DNA of 41,959 nucleotides from Methylococcaceae bacterium UBA662. GTDB taxonomy: Bacteria; Pseudomonadota; Gammaproteobacteria; Methylococcales; Methylomonadaceae. Location: the NCBI GenBank assembly GCA_002299425.1, contig DBNW01000024.1, positions 1 to 41,959 on the forward strand, read 5' to 3'. The notes below the pieces were generated by a model that searched no databases, was not told where the DNA came from, and saw only the letters and a list, made by a program, of their open reading frames with translations. This document shows positions 40,298-41,959 of this stretch, one piece after another. The position numbers were made by a program, and so were the translations under genes. Positions within the stretch are counted from its first letter, which is position 1. The number at the start of each line of letters is the position of its first letter.

Positions 40298-41851
40298 TCA
40301 GTTTCCTGTCCTAAAATTTTCAAACTGTTCCAACCAGGTGGCGGCGGGCGTTTTTTTAGGCCGGTCTTGGGCCATCGTGTGCGTTAAATCAGGACGCTGC
40401 CACCAACCGCCCCCTAACGCTAAAAACAAACCGGCCGTATCGGTCAACTGAGCCGCCTTAGCCTGAATCAGCCCTAAGCGGGCTTGATGATACGCTTTGT
40501 CAGCCACCAGCCAATCCAAGTAACCGAGCGCACCCATTTCAAACTGAGTTTTAGTCATGGTTCGTGTCTCTAAGGCGGCCTGCACCGCTGCCTGTTGACT
40601 GGCCAGTTCGTCGGCACCGTTGTGCAGAGCGTTTAACGTGTCGGCAACTTCTTTGAGGGCCTGCAGCACGGTGCTGCGGTATTGGGCCGCCGCCTGCTGG
40701 TAGGCGGCCTTAGTCAGCTCGCGCTGGTGGGTTAAGGTTCCACCCTGAAAAATGGGCTGCGCGATGCCGGCTGCTAGGTTCCACACTTGGCTGCCCGGGG
40801 TGAACAACTGACTGGTCTCCGTAGCTAGGGTAGCCACGTTCGCCCGCAAGGTAAAATCTGGAAATACGCTGGCGGTCACTACGCCAATCTGGGCACTGGC
40901 GGCATGCAACATGGCCTCTTGAGCGCGGATATCCGGGCGTTGTTCAGCCAATTTGGAGGGCAGTGTCAGCGGCAGTGCCGCAGGCAGAGCCAAGTCTTCC
41001 AAGGTAAACTGGCCGGCCATACCGGTGCTGGGAAAATCGCCCACCAACACTTTCAGTTGGCTACGTACGCGCGCCAATTGTTGTTGCAGCGGCGGCAAGG
41101 CCGTCTTAGTCTGTTGCAGCGCGGATTGCTGCGCTAACACCGCCGTTTTTGCGCTGGCACCGAGTTCAAATTGCTGTTTAATAACCGCCAACTGCTCGGC
41201 TTGAGCCTTGATCATGTCCACGGTGGCGGCGATTTGGGCGCGTACCGAGGCCTCCTGCACCGCTGTAGCAATAATGTTTCCGGTAATCGACAGAAATGCG
41301 GCTTCCAGTTGAAAACGGTGGTATTCAGCTTGTGCTTCTAGGTTTTCAATTTTCCGCCGCAAGCCACCGAACACATCCAGAGTGTAGGAAATGCTAACCG
41401 AGGCGTTGTACAGATTAAACACAGTGCCTGGAAAATTGGGGTCGCCGAACATGGCCCCGGATACGCTTTGGCGCAAAGCGGAGCCGTCCGCCGTCAACGA
41501 GGGCCATAACGAACCCTGCTGAGACAGAACATTTTCTCGGGCCTGCACCAGCACGGCATAGGCCGATTGCAAATCGGCATTGCGTTTTATCGCCTGTTCA
41601 ATCAACGCACTTAACGCTTTGCAGCGGAACAAGTGCCACCATTGCCCAGGCAGTTCCCGACCCAACTGCAAGGCCTTAACTGTCTGCTCCATCTCGGTTT
41701 TTTCAGTGTAGGCATTGGTTTCTGGCCGATCAGGGCGTTTGAAATCAGGACCCACCGTGCAACCGTCTAGCAGCAGCATACTAAGGCCTAACAAAAAACG
41801 TTTAGCAAAACGGCGGTTGCCGATAAGAGTATCAAAGCCCATAGGGTACAT
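40298..41851 (-). CDS. RND efflux outer-membrane factor (NodT/OprM family lipoprotein)
   Basis: This is a 517-residue outer-membrane channel of the TolC-like type. A lipoprotein signal peptide ends in LLLDGC, followed by TVGPDFKRP, the classic start of NodT-family proteins. Two OEP repeats follow, each with long coiled helices (VLVQARENVLSQQGSLWPSL; AAQYRSTVLQALKEVADTLN). The start may be 41851 or the ATG at 41842. The stop lies one base before the adaptor start, so the three genes form one operon. Confidence 0.94.
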   Translation of the reverse strand: MYPMGFDTLIGNRRFAKRFLLGLSMLLLDGCTVGPDFKRPDRPETNAYTEKTEMEQTVKALQLGRELPGQWWHLFRCKALSALIEQAIKRNADLQSAYAVLVQARENVLSQQGSLWPSLTADGSALRQSVSGAMFGDPNFPGTVFNLYNASVSISYTLDVFGGLRRKIENLEAQAEYHRFQLEAAFLSITGNIIATAVQEASVRAQIAATVDMIKAQAEQLAVIKQQFELGASAKTAVLAQQSALQQTKTALPPLQQQLARVRSQLKVLVGDFPSTGMAGQFTLEDLALPAALPLTLPSKLAEQRPDIRAQEAMLHAASAQIGVVTASVFPDFTLRANVATLATETSQLFTPGSQVWNLAAGIAQPIFQGGTLTHQRELTKAAYQQAAAQYRSTVLQALKEVADTLNALHNGADELASQQAAVQAALETRTMTKTQFEMGALGYLDWLVADKAYHQARLGLIQAKAAQLTDTAGLFLALGGGWWQRPDLTHTMAQDRPKKTPAATWLEQFENFRTGN

Positions 41852-41875
41852 CTCGTCATTTAAAGGTGCTTAAAA

Positions 41876-41924
41876 ATCAGTTAAGGCTCGACCTTATGTG
41901 CAATAACCTTACGTTTTAACTGAT
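41876..41924. promoter_or_regulatory. 9-bp inverted repeat upstream of efflux operon
   Basis: ATCAGTTAA (41876-41884) and TTAACTGAT (41916-41924) are perfect inverted copies 31 bases apart, 25-73 bases upstream of the first efflux gene. A smaller AAGG/CCTT pair is nested at 41883-41895. This could be an operator for a repressor or a looped site. No adjacent regulator is visible. Confidence 0.4.
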
Positions 41925-41959
41925 GTTACGCAGGCTATTACTGCTTACCTAAGCATCGC

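Noticed and set aside
1..41959. Insertion sequences, integrases or attachment sites bounding the accessory region
   Set aside because: No transposase, integrase or paired terminal repeats were recognised. The tRNA-Thr lies in the core half and no duplicated tRNA end was noticed.

Overview
The window looks like a chromosomal segment of a gammaproteobacterium. This rests on proteobacterial-type housekeeping genes (ilvI-ilvH-ilvC, a lipoprotein MltB, a hybrid RibB with a decayed GTP cyclohydrolase II domain, and an OMF-adaptor-RND efflux operon) and a tRNA-Thr(CGT) close to the E. coli form. A methylotroph-like host is possible, but I cannot prove it. The right half (about 22.6-42 kb) is mostly ordinary core genome. 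The left half (1-22.6 kb) is a dense accessory and defence region.

Left edge (1-2.4 kb, + strand, visibly AT-richer than the rest): a truncated glycine-rich membrane protein gene, followed by a gene combining a probable Mrr-like PD-(D/E)xK nuclease domain with a glycine-rich membrane domain.

2.5-9.6 kb (all - strand, mostly coupled by 4-bp ATGA overlaps): a six-gene cassette. In transcription order it encodes a possible PemK/MazF-fold small protein, a divergent sigma-70-like protein, an unrecognised 392-aa protein, a CHAT-domain protease with a helical C-terminus, a possible DUF3800-like RNase H-fold protein, and a TPR protein. A plausible promoter sits just upstream, directly after the degenerate end of the CRISPR array.

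9.7-12.6 kb (- strand): a CRISPR array with 14 near-identical 36-nt repeats plus one degenerate terminal repeat and 14 spacers. A leader-like region lies between it and the tightly coupled operon DUF1232 - cas2 - cas1. 12.7-14.4 kb (- strand) holds small membrane and coiled-coil genes of unknown function.

14.6-22.6 kb (+ strand): a complete type III interference operon, cmr1 - cmr6-like - cas10 - cmr4 - cmr5 - cas5/cmr3-like - cas6. Cas10 keeps its HD motif and zinc-binding cysteines but lacks the GGDD cyclase motif. Cmr4 keeps the candidate catalytic Asp. Together these fit subtype III-C (Csx11-type). Such a complex would cut RNA and perhaps DNA but should not make cyclic oligoadenylate. I saw no CARF or SAVED effector, so the neighbouring CHAT protease/sigma cassette is an attractive candidate for a protein-based output. 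It would be analogous in parts to type III-E Craspase (TPR-CHAT, Csx30, RpoE) and to CalpL/CalpT/CalpS.

22.6-42 kb: a secreted KatG; a Ter-associated metabolite cluster (TerB, CitE-like aldolase, StiP-type phosphoribosyltransferase, HAD phosphatase); a CopC-like protein; tRNA-Thr; the acetolactate synthase/ketol-acid reductoisomerase operon; mltB-ribB; a HAD hydrolase; and an RND efflux operon.
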